Source: Apostichopus japonicus
Lineage: Eukaryota; Echinodermata; Holothuroidea; Aspidochirotida; Stichopodidae
DNA: 60,000 nucleotides
Assembly (NCBI RefSeq): GCF_037975245.1
Contig: NC_092567.1
Span: 25,962,376 to 26,022,375 of the forward strand
Direction of reading: 5' to 3'
A program made the position numbers and the translations under genes. Each line of letters starts with the position of its first letter. Position 1 is the stretch's first letter. Under the pieces are notes generated by a model. The model saw nothing but the letters and a program-made list of their open reading frames with translations. It was not told the origin of the DNA and searched no databases. Of the stretch, positions 26,448-37,739 are shown piece by piece.

Positions 26448-27183
26448 TTAAGTGTTCCCTGAGGTACCTGAAGCAGCAGTTTAACTGACTGTCTCAACTC
26501 TGTTATGGAGGAGGGTTAATGGCGCAGTGCTACAATGTTACCAGTGTAAATAGACTAGGTCGATGAGAAAATGCATATATAGAGAGTTTAGCAGGTGAGT
26601 ATCGTAGCTTGTAAATACCCAAAACGAGGGAGTTTTTGCGTTCTTTGAGCAATAATTACAGAGTGATTTTCATACAAGAATTCATTCACTCTATTTGAAA
26701 GAAGAAACAACTTCCTTGGATGATAAAGATGGGAAACGAGCGGATAGCAAGGTCAGTACACTATGTGGTCTCTTGGACCTTCAGTCCACCTCAAATGCCA
26801 GCTATTGAACCAGCTTCCTCAATCTGCATGGCTTTTACACTCCTCTGTCTAAATTCTCCTCACCTTGCTCCACTTTAAGCAAAATTGTCTTTTATTGCTG
26901 CAACTTTTCAGCAAAATTTTATTTTCTTTATTGTTGAATGTAGGTTGTCCTTGACTTCTCAATATGCCTTTTTTTCTTCGTTTTTTTGTTTTTTTCTTTT
27001 CTTTTGTGTAGTTCAATTTTTGTAGTTCTATGTTGCATTTTCTTTTCATTGTTAAAATTAAGACAGTTACGGTAGACTTTTGTAGGTACAATGACGGGTT
27101 TGTTTAGATTTGTACATGATGATTTTTCATCTCAAAAAAATAAAATAACACTGTTCAAAGGAAGTGTGATGGATGAGTTGTAT

Positions 27184-27570
27184 GTGTATTGATGTAGACG
27201 CCCATCACTGAGTTATTGTGTATTGATGTAGATGCCCATTACTGAGTTACAGTATTGTGTTTTGATGTAGATGCCCATCACTGAGTTATTGTGAATTGAT
27301 GTAGACGCCTATCACTGAGTTATTGTGTATTGATGTAGACGCCCATCACTGAGTTATTGTGTATTGATGTAGGTGCCTATCACTGAGTTATTGTGTATTG
27401 ATGTTGACGCCCATCACTGAGTTATTGTGTATTGATGTAGATGCTCATCACTGAGTTATTGTGTATTGATGTAGATGCCCATCACTGAGATACTGTGTAT
27501 TGATGTAGATGCCCATTACTGGGTTATTGTGTATTGATGTACTGTAGGTGCCCATCACTGAGCTATTGTG
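27184..27570. repeat. 34-bp minisatellite
   Basis: About eleven copies of GTGTATTGATGTAGACGCCC followed by ATCACTGAGTTATT. Substitutions are mostly at the GACGCCC/GATGCCC position. Confidence 0.9.
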
Positions 27571-28538
27571 TAGTATATACTTATTACAGAGTAGCATCCA
27601 GATACATCACCAGTTTAAATCACACAGCAATCTTTGTCTTCACAGATTTCGATCTGGCTGTGACAGGCAGGTTTAGGCCACAGTGTACAATATATCATGT
27701 ACATACTGATAGAATGTCAACAGATTTCAAATTTGTTATCCAAGCAACGTTGAAATACTGTACACAAGAGCTCTGCAAATGAGGCAAATGTTGGAAAAAA
27801 AGTTACAGTACTGTGCTATTGTCTGGAGGTTTCTAGATTTGTTTGTGGTTCTGATGTCTTTCACTTTCATTCTTATAGCTTTTGTCATACTGTACATACC
27901 AGGAATTTTTGCTATTGCTATTTTTGCTTTGTTTATTAGTCAATGAATTGAATAGAAAATTTATTCTTTTAGAAACCCTGTCTGTACATGAACTAACCAT
28001 ATACAGTATGCACATATGCACATACAGTATGCACATGTAGTATACCTATATGCACAAGGATTTATCATGTTTGCAGATTAACTGTTGTATCCACCTTTAA
28101 ATGTCAAAATAAAATAAAACTGTTAGCAAACTGCTTATCCACTAGAATGCCTGTGTAATAGAATGTGTAAATGTAAGTAGGCCTGACGTTTCGATCCTAG
28201 CAGGATCTTCTTCAGAGGCTAAATGACAAGTACAGTAACAGAAGGGACAAAAACACGCACCTAAAACAGACAGGTTAATGAGCACGGTGAACACAATGAG
28301 ATAGATGAAAGGGGATTAGTAGACAAGGGATGGAGAGAAGAAAGCAACAGGGGAAGAGGAGAGGTAGGAGATTAACAGTGGAGGGACAAAGAGAGGATTA
28401 AAGGAACAGGGTAGGGAACTTTTAAAAGTCGTCAGTGATGTCCCCATTATCCCCACCCCCACCCACGCCTCAAATTGAAGAGAATCAAATAATAGTCACC
28501 CATGCCCAAATTTTGACAAACCTTTTTCTGCCACTGTA

Positions 28539-28945
28539 AAGGCCCGGTCACACTACAGCGATATTTTATCGGAATACGGTCCGATTTTTCCGATTTTAGG
28601 CCGAAGAGTGAGGTTTGTGGTATTGAATGTAATGAACGCAGTGGAATATTCGAATACCTACTCCAAATCTGAGGGGTTCTGGAACGGACTACATTCTGAA
28701 GTGACGTCACATCGAAAAACGATAAAAATCGTAAGAGAAATCGGATAGCTATCCGATAAAAGGAAACGGAGTCAATATCAAAATTTAGGAGAGGGCTATT
28801 CCACATCGGAATGGCTCAACAGATAGCAAATCAGGTCCTTTATCACTGTGGCTAGAAGACCCAAACGAAAAACTGGCTGTTTCGATTCCTCCGGGAAAAT
28901 CGGATAGTATTCCGATAAAAAATCGGTATAGTGTGACCGGGCCTT
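28539..28945. mobile_element. 407-bp TIR element with AAGGCCCGGTCACACTA ends
   Basis: The left AAGGCCCGGTCACACTA is matched exactly by the right TAGTGTGACCGGGCCTT. Subterminal ATCGGAATA/TATTCCGAT motifs continue the symmetry, and the inside repeats TATCCGATAAAA-like words. No coding capacity is seen. The flanks (TGTA left, TTAAAGG right) do not show a clear target duplication. Confidence 0.75.
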
Positions 28946-29579
28946 AAAGGTCGTTAACATACTGTAGTTACCAACGCTGAGAATTTTCTCTAAAGTAATA
29001 GGCAGCGAGGCTATTTAAACTTTTGAGTTGTCTCAGATAATCTGTTGTGGTTTTATGTACTGTGGTAATTTAATGTCATGGTTGCATATAGACCTCCCCA
29101 GCCAAGGGTATTCAGGTGTGTTACCATTGCAGAATGTAGTTTCTTTAAAACCTATCCATTTCTGTCTCCATTCAGTAATATATATGCATTCCAATCTAAC
29201 TATAGCAGATGGCATTTTATTTGCTTTAATCTGTTGATTGATCTGTGTCTGCCATTTATAGTGGACTCCATTTCATTGCTTGGCTATTCTGTTTCAAGTT
29301 GCCATAGTATGTACTATGTTAATGATGTTACTTGTTCAATGTCATGTGTCATACCATTGACTCAAATTATGACACCACCAATTTCATGAAAGCGGCACAC
29401 AGCAAAGTGAAGAAAAACACTTTTCACCATTTTGGCACCTTGGCTAGAGAAAGGGAACTATATTGCAGCGTAGAGTGCATAGCCCATTCACCTTTCTTTT
29501 CAGGGTCGGGGTTTATACATCTGTGGATCACATTTCCTGAGAACACTTCCAATAGCTTTTGTTAAATGATGTACTTTAG

Positions 29580-29750
29580 CTCCACTACTTCAGGCCCAGT
29601 ACATAGATGTACTTCAGCCTCACTACTTCAGCCCCAGTACAATGATGTACTTCAGCCCCACTACTTCAGCCCCACTACTTCAGCCCCAGTACAATGATGT
29701 ACTTCAGCCCCGCTACTTCAGGCCCAGTACAATGATATACTTCAGCCCCA
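29580..29750. repeat. CTACTTCAGCCCC minisatellite
   Basis: Repeats of TACTTCAGCCCCACTACTTC with AGTACAATGATG spacers, in units of about 13 and 38 bp. It lies about 130 bp before the first DUF829 exon. Confidence 0.8.
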
Positions 29751-29877
29751 TAAATATCCCTTTAGCAGTTTTATATTGCATGCAATACATGTATGCCGTA
29801 TGTGCTACAGTGTATCTACATGACTGTCTGAGGTTTGATTACTATCATAACAATTTTTCATTTGGATTCTTTTTCAG

Positions 29878-30792
29878 AGGTCTTCTGTTCGGGCTATTAG
29901 AAGTTTTGCGTCAAAGCTTGATGCCCAAGCTGTCGAGAGGACTAAAATCGATCCAAATTTAACGTTGGAAAGATGCAAGAGAGGCAAGCCAGGAGAGGAG
30001 AACCGTCCGGTCGTCTTATTATTAAGTTGGTTGGCTGCTAAACAAAAGCATCTTCATCAATTCTCCAGAGTTTATTTGGCCAGCGGTTGTGATGTCCTGG
30101 TGGTAGACCTGAAACCCCTGCAGATATTGCTACCCACAACAGGAGCACAAGTCGTCGCCCGTAACGTGGTGGATTTTCTTCAGCAGAAGGACTTCTGTAA
30201 AAGGCCAATTTTTGTCCACGGGTTCTCAACCGGCGGGTACCTTTACTCAGAGATACTCCAGCAAATGATCTCAGCCGAGAAGAAGGACGGAGAAATCACG
30301 AATCGAATCATTGGGCAGATCTTCGATAGTATGGCCGACCTTCACAACATTCCTGAGGGTTTCTCCAAAGCTCTTCTGAAAAGCGGGAGTTTCTTACAGG
30401 TGGGGGTAGAGAAGGCACTTATGGGCTACCTTAACCTCATGGAGAATCGGGCTACTTGCCATTACAGGAGAGGGTCTCATGTCTTCTACAATAACCCAGT
30501 AAACGTACCGTCGTTGTTTATATATTCCTACACCGACACGGTAGGTGATGCCACCACGATACAGAACGCCATGCGGAGCCTCCGTACAAACATGAATTAC
30601 ACTAATATCTATTCTAAAGCTTTTGAGGATTCTCCTCATGTCAGTCACATGTATAGACATAAAGAAGAATACTTGGCCACTTTAAAGTGGTACTTGGAAA
30701 AGATTGATTACTTCAAAGATCAATTCCAGAGTAAAGACGCCGGTTGGTGGTCAACAGCATTATTAAAACCGGAGGCTGAAAGTGATGTCTGA
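29878..30792 (+). CDS. DUF829/TMEM53-like alpha/beta hydrolase, terminal exon, paralogue 1
   Basis: The acceptor TTTTTCAG precedes AGG (frame RSSVRAIRSFASKL); the frame runs 304 codons to TGA 30790-30792. The family (Pfam DUF829, TMEM53) has an alpha/beta-hydrolase fold of mostly unknown substrate; human TMEM53 is a nuclear-envelope protein. Visible: core strand PVVLLLSWLAAKQKH with the family's S-W-L-A-A-K turn at about residue 47, nucleophile elbow G-F-S-T-G-G, Asp candidate in FIYSYTDTVGD, and His candidate in SPHVSHMY. All three catalytic positions look intact. The N-terminal part is arginine/serine-rich and lacks acidic residues at first, like a mitochondrial presequence, but the first exon with the ATG was not found. 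It is paralogous along its whole length to the exon at 35257-36153. No membrane helix is evident. Confidence 0.85.
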   Translation, partial: RSSVRAIRSFASKLDAQAVERTKIDPNLTLERCKRGKPGEENRPVVLLLSWLAAKQKHLHQFSRVYLASGCDVLVVDLKPLQILLPTTGAQVVARNVVDFLQQKDFCKRPIFVHGFSTGGYLYSEILQQMISAEKKDGEITNRIIGQIFDSMADLHNIPEGFSKALLKSGSFLQVGVEKALMGYLNLMENRATCHYRRGSHVFYNNPVNVPSLFIYSYTDTVGDATTIQNAMRSLRTNMNYTNIYSKAFEDSPHVSHMYRHKEEYLATLKWYLEKIDYFKDQFQSKDAGWWSTALLKPEAESDV

Positions 30793-33710
30793 AGTTACTT
30801 TGAAAAAGGAAATGAAAATTATAATTTATTAGGAGGCTCGTAGCAGGACAAGGATAACCCTAACCCTACTTGAACACAGGTTAATCTATAAGTGTTAACC
30901 CCAAATATTTACTTTGTAGATGAAAATACCTCCGGTTGCCAAGCATTAGGCTACACATACGCCTGTTTTCATAACACTTTACATGATAAAGTAGTTTTCA
31001 TTGCAAGTAATGGGGTAAAATATAGATATTTTGGAACAGTAAGGTGGGTGAGGTGGGTGAGATCAAGGTGTGGGGCTGTAGGGTATCTAGCTATATCCCT
31101 AAGTACTGTAAAATGTCTGTTGTGCGGGTGCTCAGCTCATGCATATTCAGCATTTAGAAGCCATCTGTCTCTGTTATTTGCTCATGGTAATCGTGACCTT
31201 TCATTCATGATGGCGTATGTTTTTGTGTGTTTGTGTTTCTAATGCCCAGCTTGTAAACACGATATCTAAAGAAGGGACTGTCGGCCCAATTCTATATGTG
31301 GTGTGTAGAATGATTTTGGTGGAGGTCAGAGGTAATTTGGGGACAATGGGGGGGGGGGGTGGGTTAATGGTCATGTAGGGTAAATGTGTTCTTATTCATG
31401 TGGCAGCCTCGAAACAACCACATGGCCTACTGCTCTAATCCTAAAAAGCTTGTTTTAAGTGTGAATGAAATAGACAAATATAAAGATAAACATACATATT
31501 TTTACTGAAAATTCCCTCATTTTGCTTCCTGTATCCCTTCTCCAAATATACTGCAAAGACAAAGAAGCCTAATTTTGTGTGCGGAGGTCAATGGTTGTTT
31601 GAGTTCACCAGTGTCAAATTGTGAAAACCACCTTTCACATAATATTTCAACAAGGACAGGTGTCATATTTAGTATGTTGATGTATTAAAGTTAGTATAAG
31701 AAGCCTGTTGTTGAGGTCATAGGTAATTTCAGGACGGCCTGTGTAATTGTTTATTTATTGTTTGTCACATCTGCTTTGCACTGTATTACTAAGATCAAGT
31801 ATGTTGTACACCCTGACTATACATTACGTCAGATTCATGAAGAAAACTGTTCTTGTTACATCATCGAAACCATAATGCAGTTTTGCAGTCTGGTTATTCT
31901 TTTGTAAACACTTGAAAACCAGAGAAATGAAGGCATTAACATTACATCATGTCTAATATATACTAATATTGACACTTAATTATATTCACCGTGAATATGT
32001 ATTATGTTAATTTATTCATATTTTTTAAGTGTATGCATCATTGATATATATGTCAGCAGACACATAAGTGCAAAGAAGAAGCCTTTATGCTATTTATACT
32101 TTTTATCATTGAATTGAATTCTTTAACTTTTCATACTTTACTACAATATTTATTACCTTTTAGTCTGTGTGTGAATTAAACCAGGTGCTTTTTTTGGTAT
32201 ATATCTATGTATTTCTCTGAACTGGTCATAATTAAATTTATACTTCAAGGTATAAAAATACTTTTTTTGATGTGAAGTTGTTTTTTTCTTCTATTTTCTT
32301 TCTACCACACTTGAAACATTGAGAGGGTAATCTTCATGGCAAGTTTAAATGGATTGACATTATTTTCAGTACTTTGTAAAATGAAATTGCAAGGTACTGC
32401 AGTAGTGATGTTAAAGGTCTGCAGACACTGAGCTATGAACAGCATTGCAGTAATCAACTCTAATAGGCATTAGAAACCATGAAAATAGCTGCAACTCCCA
32501 AAATCCATCAAAGATTCACCACTTCTTGGCAAGTCTTTTCTCAATTCTAGATTTATTTATGAATAAACATTAGCTCATTATGCACGCTGATAGTATACAT
32601 GGTGTGACTTGAATTTTCTGTAATTTTATCCCTTTGTTTCGCAACCTTTGTTTCAAGGACACTGTACACAGGTTTGTAGCCTAAAGGGCATCTTTTGGGG
32701 AAATACTTTTGTCTTCTTTGAAAAGAGGAACATCCCATTATTCAAATGATAAATGTGGGCTTGTAATTAGGGGTTAACATATTAATTGCAAAAATAAGAT
32801 ATTTTGATGAGCGCAACACTCCAGGTCATAGTTTTCAAATATATGATGAGGAGTTTCCCAGATTTATCAAAGCTCAGGTGTATATCTTGGAAACAATTTA
32901 AGGAGCTTTGTGAAAAATGTCAACAGATATTGAATGAGATTATCACACACAACTGATGTACGGAATATGGGGCTAATTAGCTAGGTGTCAATAGTACTTA
33001 AAGGCATTGAAGACTCGCCCCAAACCGCGTGCGGACATCTGAAAAAGTTAACTTTCTGTTGCTTGCAAGTGATGTTTTGTTCGTGTCGCTACAAAATGCA
33101 GACAGTAATGAAACGTGAGACCTTGTTATCTTTAGCTGGACCTGAGATGTCCATAATTTCTTCACACCCTTTAAAACATAGAAAGTATCACTGTTTAGTG
33201 AAACATTTACAGTATGTTGTCACAAATGTAAAGAAGAGTGTTATATTCACCAAAAACATGTCTGGATTGGTAGAAACAAAAAGATCTAATTTCAACAGTA
33301 CTACAACCTGTAGGATAACATTGCAATGCTGTTCAAAAGCAATAAATTCAACACTTCCTCAAAAGCAAGGAAGGCTGTTTAATTTGTACTGAAACTTACA
33401 GTGAGTTTGTGATTAAGATATAAATCACTTAGATGATGCTTCATTGGCCTCTGTTACTTGTTATTGGTGTAAATTAATTTGTTAAGTCGTCAGATGAACT
33501 CATCGTTTGATTGATGATTAATTTGGTGATTAATTAACAGCAATGCTAGCTAAAGCAGTAAATATAACGTCTGTGTTTGAAGTACATCTTTGAGGCCAGC
33601 AGAACATCTCAGATGTTGATGCAGGGATGGGTCAAGGTCATGATGGCAAATACTAAAGAAAGAGGGGAGGGGGGGGGAGGGCACTTACAGTATGGGATGG
33701 CAGACAATGA
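30793..33710. other. 3' flank of DUF829 paralogue 1, repeat-bearing
   Basis: No gene is recognised. 31250-31900 contains pieces (TAAACACGATATCT, GGAGGTCA..., TGTACACCCTGACTATA, TTACGTCAGATTCATGAAG) that recur downstream of paralogue 2 at 37740-38450. A G10 run lies at about 31350. 32002-33175 includes the short family-B element. The remainder is AT-rich and featureless. Confidence 0.6.
33002..33170. mobile_element. TTAA-flanked element, family B, internally deleted copy
   Basis: TTAA at 32998-33001 and 33171-33174 bracket 169 bp. From the left the sequence (AGGCATTGAAGACTCGCCCC ... GTTAACTTTCTGTTGCTTGC ... ATGCAGACAGTAATGAAACG ... GAGATGTCCAT) is the reverse complement of 26447 down to about 26290, then jumps to the opposite terminus TTCTTCACACCCT. 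So it has lost about 190 bp of middle relative to the other copy. Confidence 0.72.
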
Positions 33711-33715
33711 TAGAT

Positions 33716-34008
33716 ACTTCCCTTCTCCATCAGCCCTTTCCCTTCTCCATCAGCCCTTCTCCATCAGCCCTTCTCCATCAGCCCCTCTCATTCAGCCCTT
33801 CTCCATCAGCCCTTCTCCATCAGCCCTTCTCCATCAGCCCTTCTCCATCAGCCATTCTCCATCAGCCCTTCTCCATCAGCCCTTCTCCATCAGCCCTTTT
33901 CCATCAGCCCTTCTCCATCAGCCTAGCTTCTCCATCAGCCTAACTTCTCCATCAGCCCTTCTCCATCAGCCCTTTTCCATTGGCCCTTTCCCTTCTCCAT
34001 CAGCCCCC
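33716..34008. repeat. 13-bp minisatellite CAGCCCTTCTCCAT
   Basis: About 22 copies of CCTTCTCCATCAG with small variants. Because 13 is not a multiple of three, any open frame cycles through three readings; the resulting FSISPSPSALLHQP repeats on the + strand (frame 33577-34050) are not evidence of a protein. Confidence 0.92.
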
Positions 34009-34036
34009 CCACCACCCCTAATAGCCTACTTGATAT

Positions 34037-34909
34037 CAGGCTTGGGGTAATCATAATCAGTAATCGTAATCGATTACAATTGATTACATTTTTTGAAGTA
34101 ATCGTAATCGATTACTTTTGTGAAAATTACAAAGTAATCGTAATCGTAATCGATTACAAGGGCAAAGTAATCGTAATCGTATTACATTTATGATTACAGT
34201 GAAATTTGAATATGAAGGGCAAAATTAGTAGAAATGATTAAGACTTAATTCTTACTATTGGCTTTTAGTGTGACCAAAGAAGTGTTCCTGCTTCTAGAAT
34301 TCTCTAGCACAATTTGCTTTACCAGAGTTGACCACTTTTTGATGAAAATAATTTACTTTTACTTTGGCCTTCCATGTCCCATGTACTGTGGAATGCCCCA
34401 TTTCAAAGCTGTTAGTTTTATTTTGGTGTTATAATGTAAAAGAGTTTTTAGTTTTGCTGCTATGCAGAAATTATTAGTTTACAAAATACTGTATAGTGTT
34501 GCATGAAAATCTTCATTTGTTTTACTTTTAGTATTTGTCTGTTTACTCTCTGTCTGCTTAAATTGTATTTTTTACTGGACTTATGGGTTACACATCTTAA
34601 ACGTGTTAAGGCATAAATTTGTAATGCCTGGTAGGAATGGTAGATATACTTCCACAATTTTGTCCGTATATACTGTATATGCCCTTCCTTTGCCCTATTT
34701 CATTGCCCTATTTCCCAGCAGAGAGTTATATTAAACAGATATGCAGAGGATTGTGCAAGTAACCACAATGTAATCGTGATTGTAATCACGATTACACTAC
34801 AATGTAATCGTAATCGATTACTTCAACTTTAGGCTGTAATCGTAATCGTAATCATACATTCTCAAGTAATCGTAATCCATTACATTCAGATGTAATCGCC
34901 CCAAGCCTG
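34037..34909. mobile_element. Non-autonomous hAT-type element with perfect 8-bp target duplication
   Basis: CTTGATAT at 34029-34036 is repeated exactly at 34910-34917. The termini are CAGGCTTGGGG and CCCCAAGCCTG, the CAG-type inverted ends expected for hAT. Both arms are filled with TAATCGTAATCGATTAC words in short direct and inverted order (34045-34195 and 34770-34905), enough to fold into long hairpins. The 870-bp interior has no transposase frame. The intact duplication suggests a fairly recent insertion. It sits between the two DUF829 paralogues. Confidence 0.9.
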
Positions 34910-35256
34910 CTTGATATCAAGATTGTTATGTTACATTGAAACAGTGACATACACCATTCATTAATAAATAGTTTTGCCCTTTGAATGTTAAAATTGTTCA
35001 AAGTAAATTGCTTTCTTAACTTATTTATGCAGTACAAGGTAATCACAACTATTGATTGGGAAACCAGAACAAAGTAGCATTTCTCATTACACTGCTGTTA
35101 GCCTGTTTGCACATTGTTTAATAGCTCATAGAATTGTCTCATTCTTATAATGGTGAATTAATGATATACACTGTGCCTTCCTGCCCCCCCCCCCCAACAA
35201 AACCTGATCCTGCCCCTCTTCTGACAGCATTTTATCAATTTCTTTTTCTACTTTAG

Positions 35257-36153
35257 TCTTTAACTGCAAGTGCAATACGGTCCTATGCCACCAAACTAGA
35301 CAGCAAGAAGTACCAACGGACCATAATAGATCCAAACCTCACCTTTGAAAGCACCAATCCTCAGTATGTCATGGACCACCCAAGACGCCCCTTGGTGCTC
35401 ATACTAAGCTGGTTAGCTGCAAAGAAACAACACATTGATAAATTTTCCAGTATTTACCTCCGAAGTGGCTGCGACGTCCTTGTGGTGAAGCTCCACACAA
35501 CTCAACTCCTGCTACCCAAGACCGGTGCACAAGTGGTGGCTCAAAATGTGGTCAACTTTATACAGAAGGAACAGTTTAGAGAGCGCCCATTACTTGTCTG
35601 CGGCTTCTCAACCGGGGGATACTTTTATTCAGAACTCATTCAAAAGATGCAGGCAGCGGAGAAGGTCAAAGGTGAGATTACCAACCGGATCATGGCGCAG
35701 ATTTATGACAGCGTGGCGGACATGCCCAGTATCCCCCAAGGTATATCCAAGGCTCTCCTGCAGCATGACAGCCTATCTCAGCGTGCAATGTCTAAATGTC
35801 TGCAGACATACTTGAATGTCATGGAAAGACCGGCCACCCAGCATTATCGACGTGCATCTAAGGTCTTCCACAACAACCCAGTCAATGCACCAAGTCTTTT
35901 CATCTATTCAAAGTCCGATCCCGTCGGTTGCTACCGACAAAACGAAATGGTGATTAAAAATCTTCGCACAAAGTTAGGGTACGATAATATCGACACGAAA
36001 GTGTTTGACAAATCTCCACACGTCAGCCACATGTACAAACATCAAGAAGAGTACCTGGCGACCTTGAAATGGTTTCTTGAAAAATTAGATTATTTTAGAG
36101 ATCGTTTTGAAGATGAGGAATGGGGCAGGATTATAAGGGTAATGAAGGAGTAA
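35257..36153 (+). CDS. DUF829/TMEM53-like alpha/beta hydrolase, terminal exon, paralogue 2
   Basis: The acceptor TTCTACTTTAG precedes TCT (SLTASAIRSYATKLDS); the frame runs 298 codons to TAA 36151-36153. It carries the same features as paralogue 1: strand PLVLILSWLAAKKQH, elbow CGFSTGGYFYSEL, Asp in YSKSDPVGCY, His in SPHVSHMYKHQEEYLA and a near-identical LKWFLEKLDYFRD tail. The two exons share the IDPNLT phrase just before the fold starts and the same splice position, so they come from tandem gene duplication. The N-terminal A-I-R-S-Y-A-T-K-L again looks like a mitochondrial targeting helix (inference). The start exon is not found; the intron side upstream (to 34910) shows no clear ATG exon. 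Substrate unknown. Confidence 0.85.
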   Translation, partial: SLTASAIRSYATKLDSKKYQRTIIDPNLTFESTNPQYVMDHPRRPLVLILSWLAAKKQHIDKFSSIYLRSGCDVLVVKLHTTQLLLPKTGAQVVAQNVVNFIQKEQFRERPLLVCGFSTGGYFYSELIQKMQAAEKVKGEITNRIMAQIYDSVADMPSIPQGISKALLQHDSLSQRAMSKCLQTYLNVMERPATQHYRRASKVFHNNPVNAPSLFIYSKSDPVGCYRQNEMVIKNLRTKLGYDNIDTKVFDKSPHVSHMYKHQEEYLATLKWFLEKLDYFRDRFEDEEWGRIIRVMKE

Positions 36154-37739
36154 GCACCAAGGAGTAGCACCATTTTACTGAGATGTTGATGCAACCTGCT
36201 TAATTTTCATCTTATCTACAGTACACAATATGACAAAATCTAAGCATGGGTGTAAATAGACAGGTTTACCACTGTGGGACCATAACTATCGATTGTTTAC
36301 TTTTGGACACCAATCTTATAGATTAATCTTATAATATTAGGCCTGTCTTAGCTGGATCTAATCCTCTACTCTTGTCACTAAGGTATACACTGTGGGAACT
36401 GTACTCTGTCTTTTTCTAACAACTAACAAAATTACAAATCTTTAATGAACCTTTCACTATGGTAGCTAAATATCTGTAGGATTCAGAGAATCAAAGGTGC
36501 CATGATGTGCCACTGATGTGTCAGCTATCTAGCGAGCATTACCTCCAGCTGGTTGTTTTCTCTTGCAAAAATTTACTTGGATGATTTAGTGTTTCAAGTC
36601 AGTGGTGATATCATTATATGCTACATAAACAGGGTTTGATATTCCTATTAATTAACTTGGCATCAAATATTTGATGAAGTCTCTTGGTTCGTGATTAGAT
36701 TCCATCTTGATTTTACTTTCGTACTTATTAGAATCATCCATTATAGAGGTCGATAAGAAGACTTAAAGGTCAATAAGAGAGGATAGAGGTCAATGATAAG
36801 AAGGGTCAATAATAAGACTTATAGACTTCAATTTAGAAAGGATTTTAATAAGAGAGGACTTGAGTATAGCTCAAGACTGTTTTGTCACAACTTGCCACAG
36901 AAACTTTACACTTTTTTTCTTACTCCAGCAGGCAGCTATATCTATATATATTGTTTGTTTTCAATTTGTTTATTTGATCTTGAATTACATCGTCCATATA
37001 ATATGTGTGCCAGCTTGAACTACAGTCGCCTTGGTTCTTATTGGACATCCTAATTGTATAACTGAATAAGAGGGGAAACTTCTCCCAAAGTGGTCTCACA
37101 GTTTAAATGTTTTATTCAACTTATTCTCTCATCTATATTCAACTTTATTTTAAAAAACCTCACAGTTGTACGATTCATCCCAAATGACAGATCTGTATAT
37201 TTAGGAACTTGGGCATTCATACTGTTCATATCAGATATCAAAACTGATTTCATTCTGATAATTTATATTCAACATAATAAATGCTCTAATCTTATGCTAC
37301 TGCCTTCTTTCCATGTAACTATAAAGCTAAAATTACTTCTATAGGCCAAAGTTTAGTTCTTCGATACAATTTTCTGCTCTTACCTGTCATAGTAATACAT
37401 GTTGTTTGGGAAATTCACTTTTTTACTTTAGTTCATGCATTTGCATAGTTCAGCATAACTTGCTTGCAGTAGCATAAGACTACATTGCTATGAAGTGACG
37501 AGGTGCATAAATTGATAGTTTTACATTACTCCTGTCAAAGTTAAGTGTGATTGTATGTTAAGTAATCTCTAATTGTTATATCTCTTCTCTAAGAAGGGAG
37601 AAAACATACAAGTATCTAAGTCTGTAGTACTCTTATAACTTCCGATGTTGCAACAATACAATTGTCTGAATGTAAACCAGTCATGTTTCTTTCTTTGATC
37701 TTGTTAGAATGTAGTCTTTTCCACTATACACATTTTTGA
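36154..37739. other. 3' flank of DUF829 paralogue 2
   Basis: No further gene is seen. AT-rich DNA with a short GGTCAATAAGA-type degenerate tandem at about 36745-36840. Open frames at 36793-37053 and 37090-37344 show no conserved motif and no splice support. Confidence 0.55.

Larger units (their letters stand above)
27571..29877. other. Intergenic DNA upstream of the first DUF829 exon
   Basis: It contains the 407-bp TIR element at 28539-28945, a dispersed repeat phrase at about 28183-28225 (GATCCTAGCAGGATC followed by TTCTTCAGAGG) and a C-rich minisatellite at 29580-29750. The 5' exon of the first DUF829 gene should lie here or further upstream, but I could not identify it: no ATG-led frame with a good donor stands out. 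Confidence 0.5.

Noticed and set aside
30394-30660. Minus-strand frames inside the DUF829 exon
   Set aside because: Shadow frames of the real + strand coding sequence.
33577-34050. 157-codon frame with repeated ISPSPSALLHQP
   Set aside because: It is produced by the 13-bp minisatellite, which reads open in all frames; the part outside the repeat has no family similarity.
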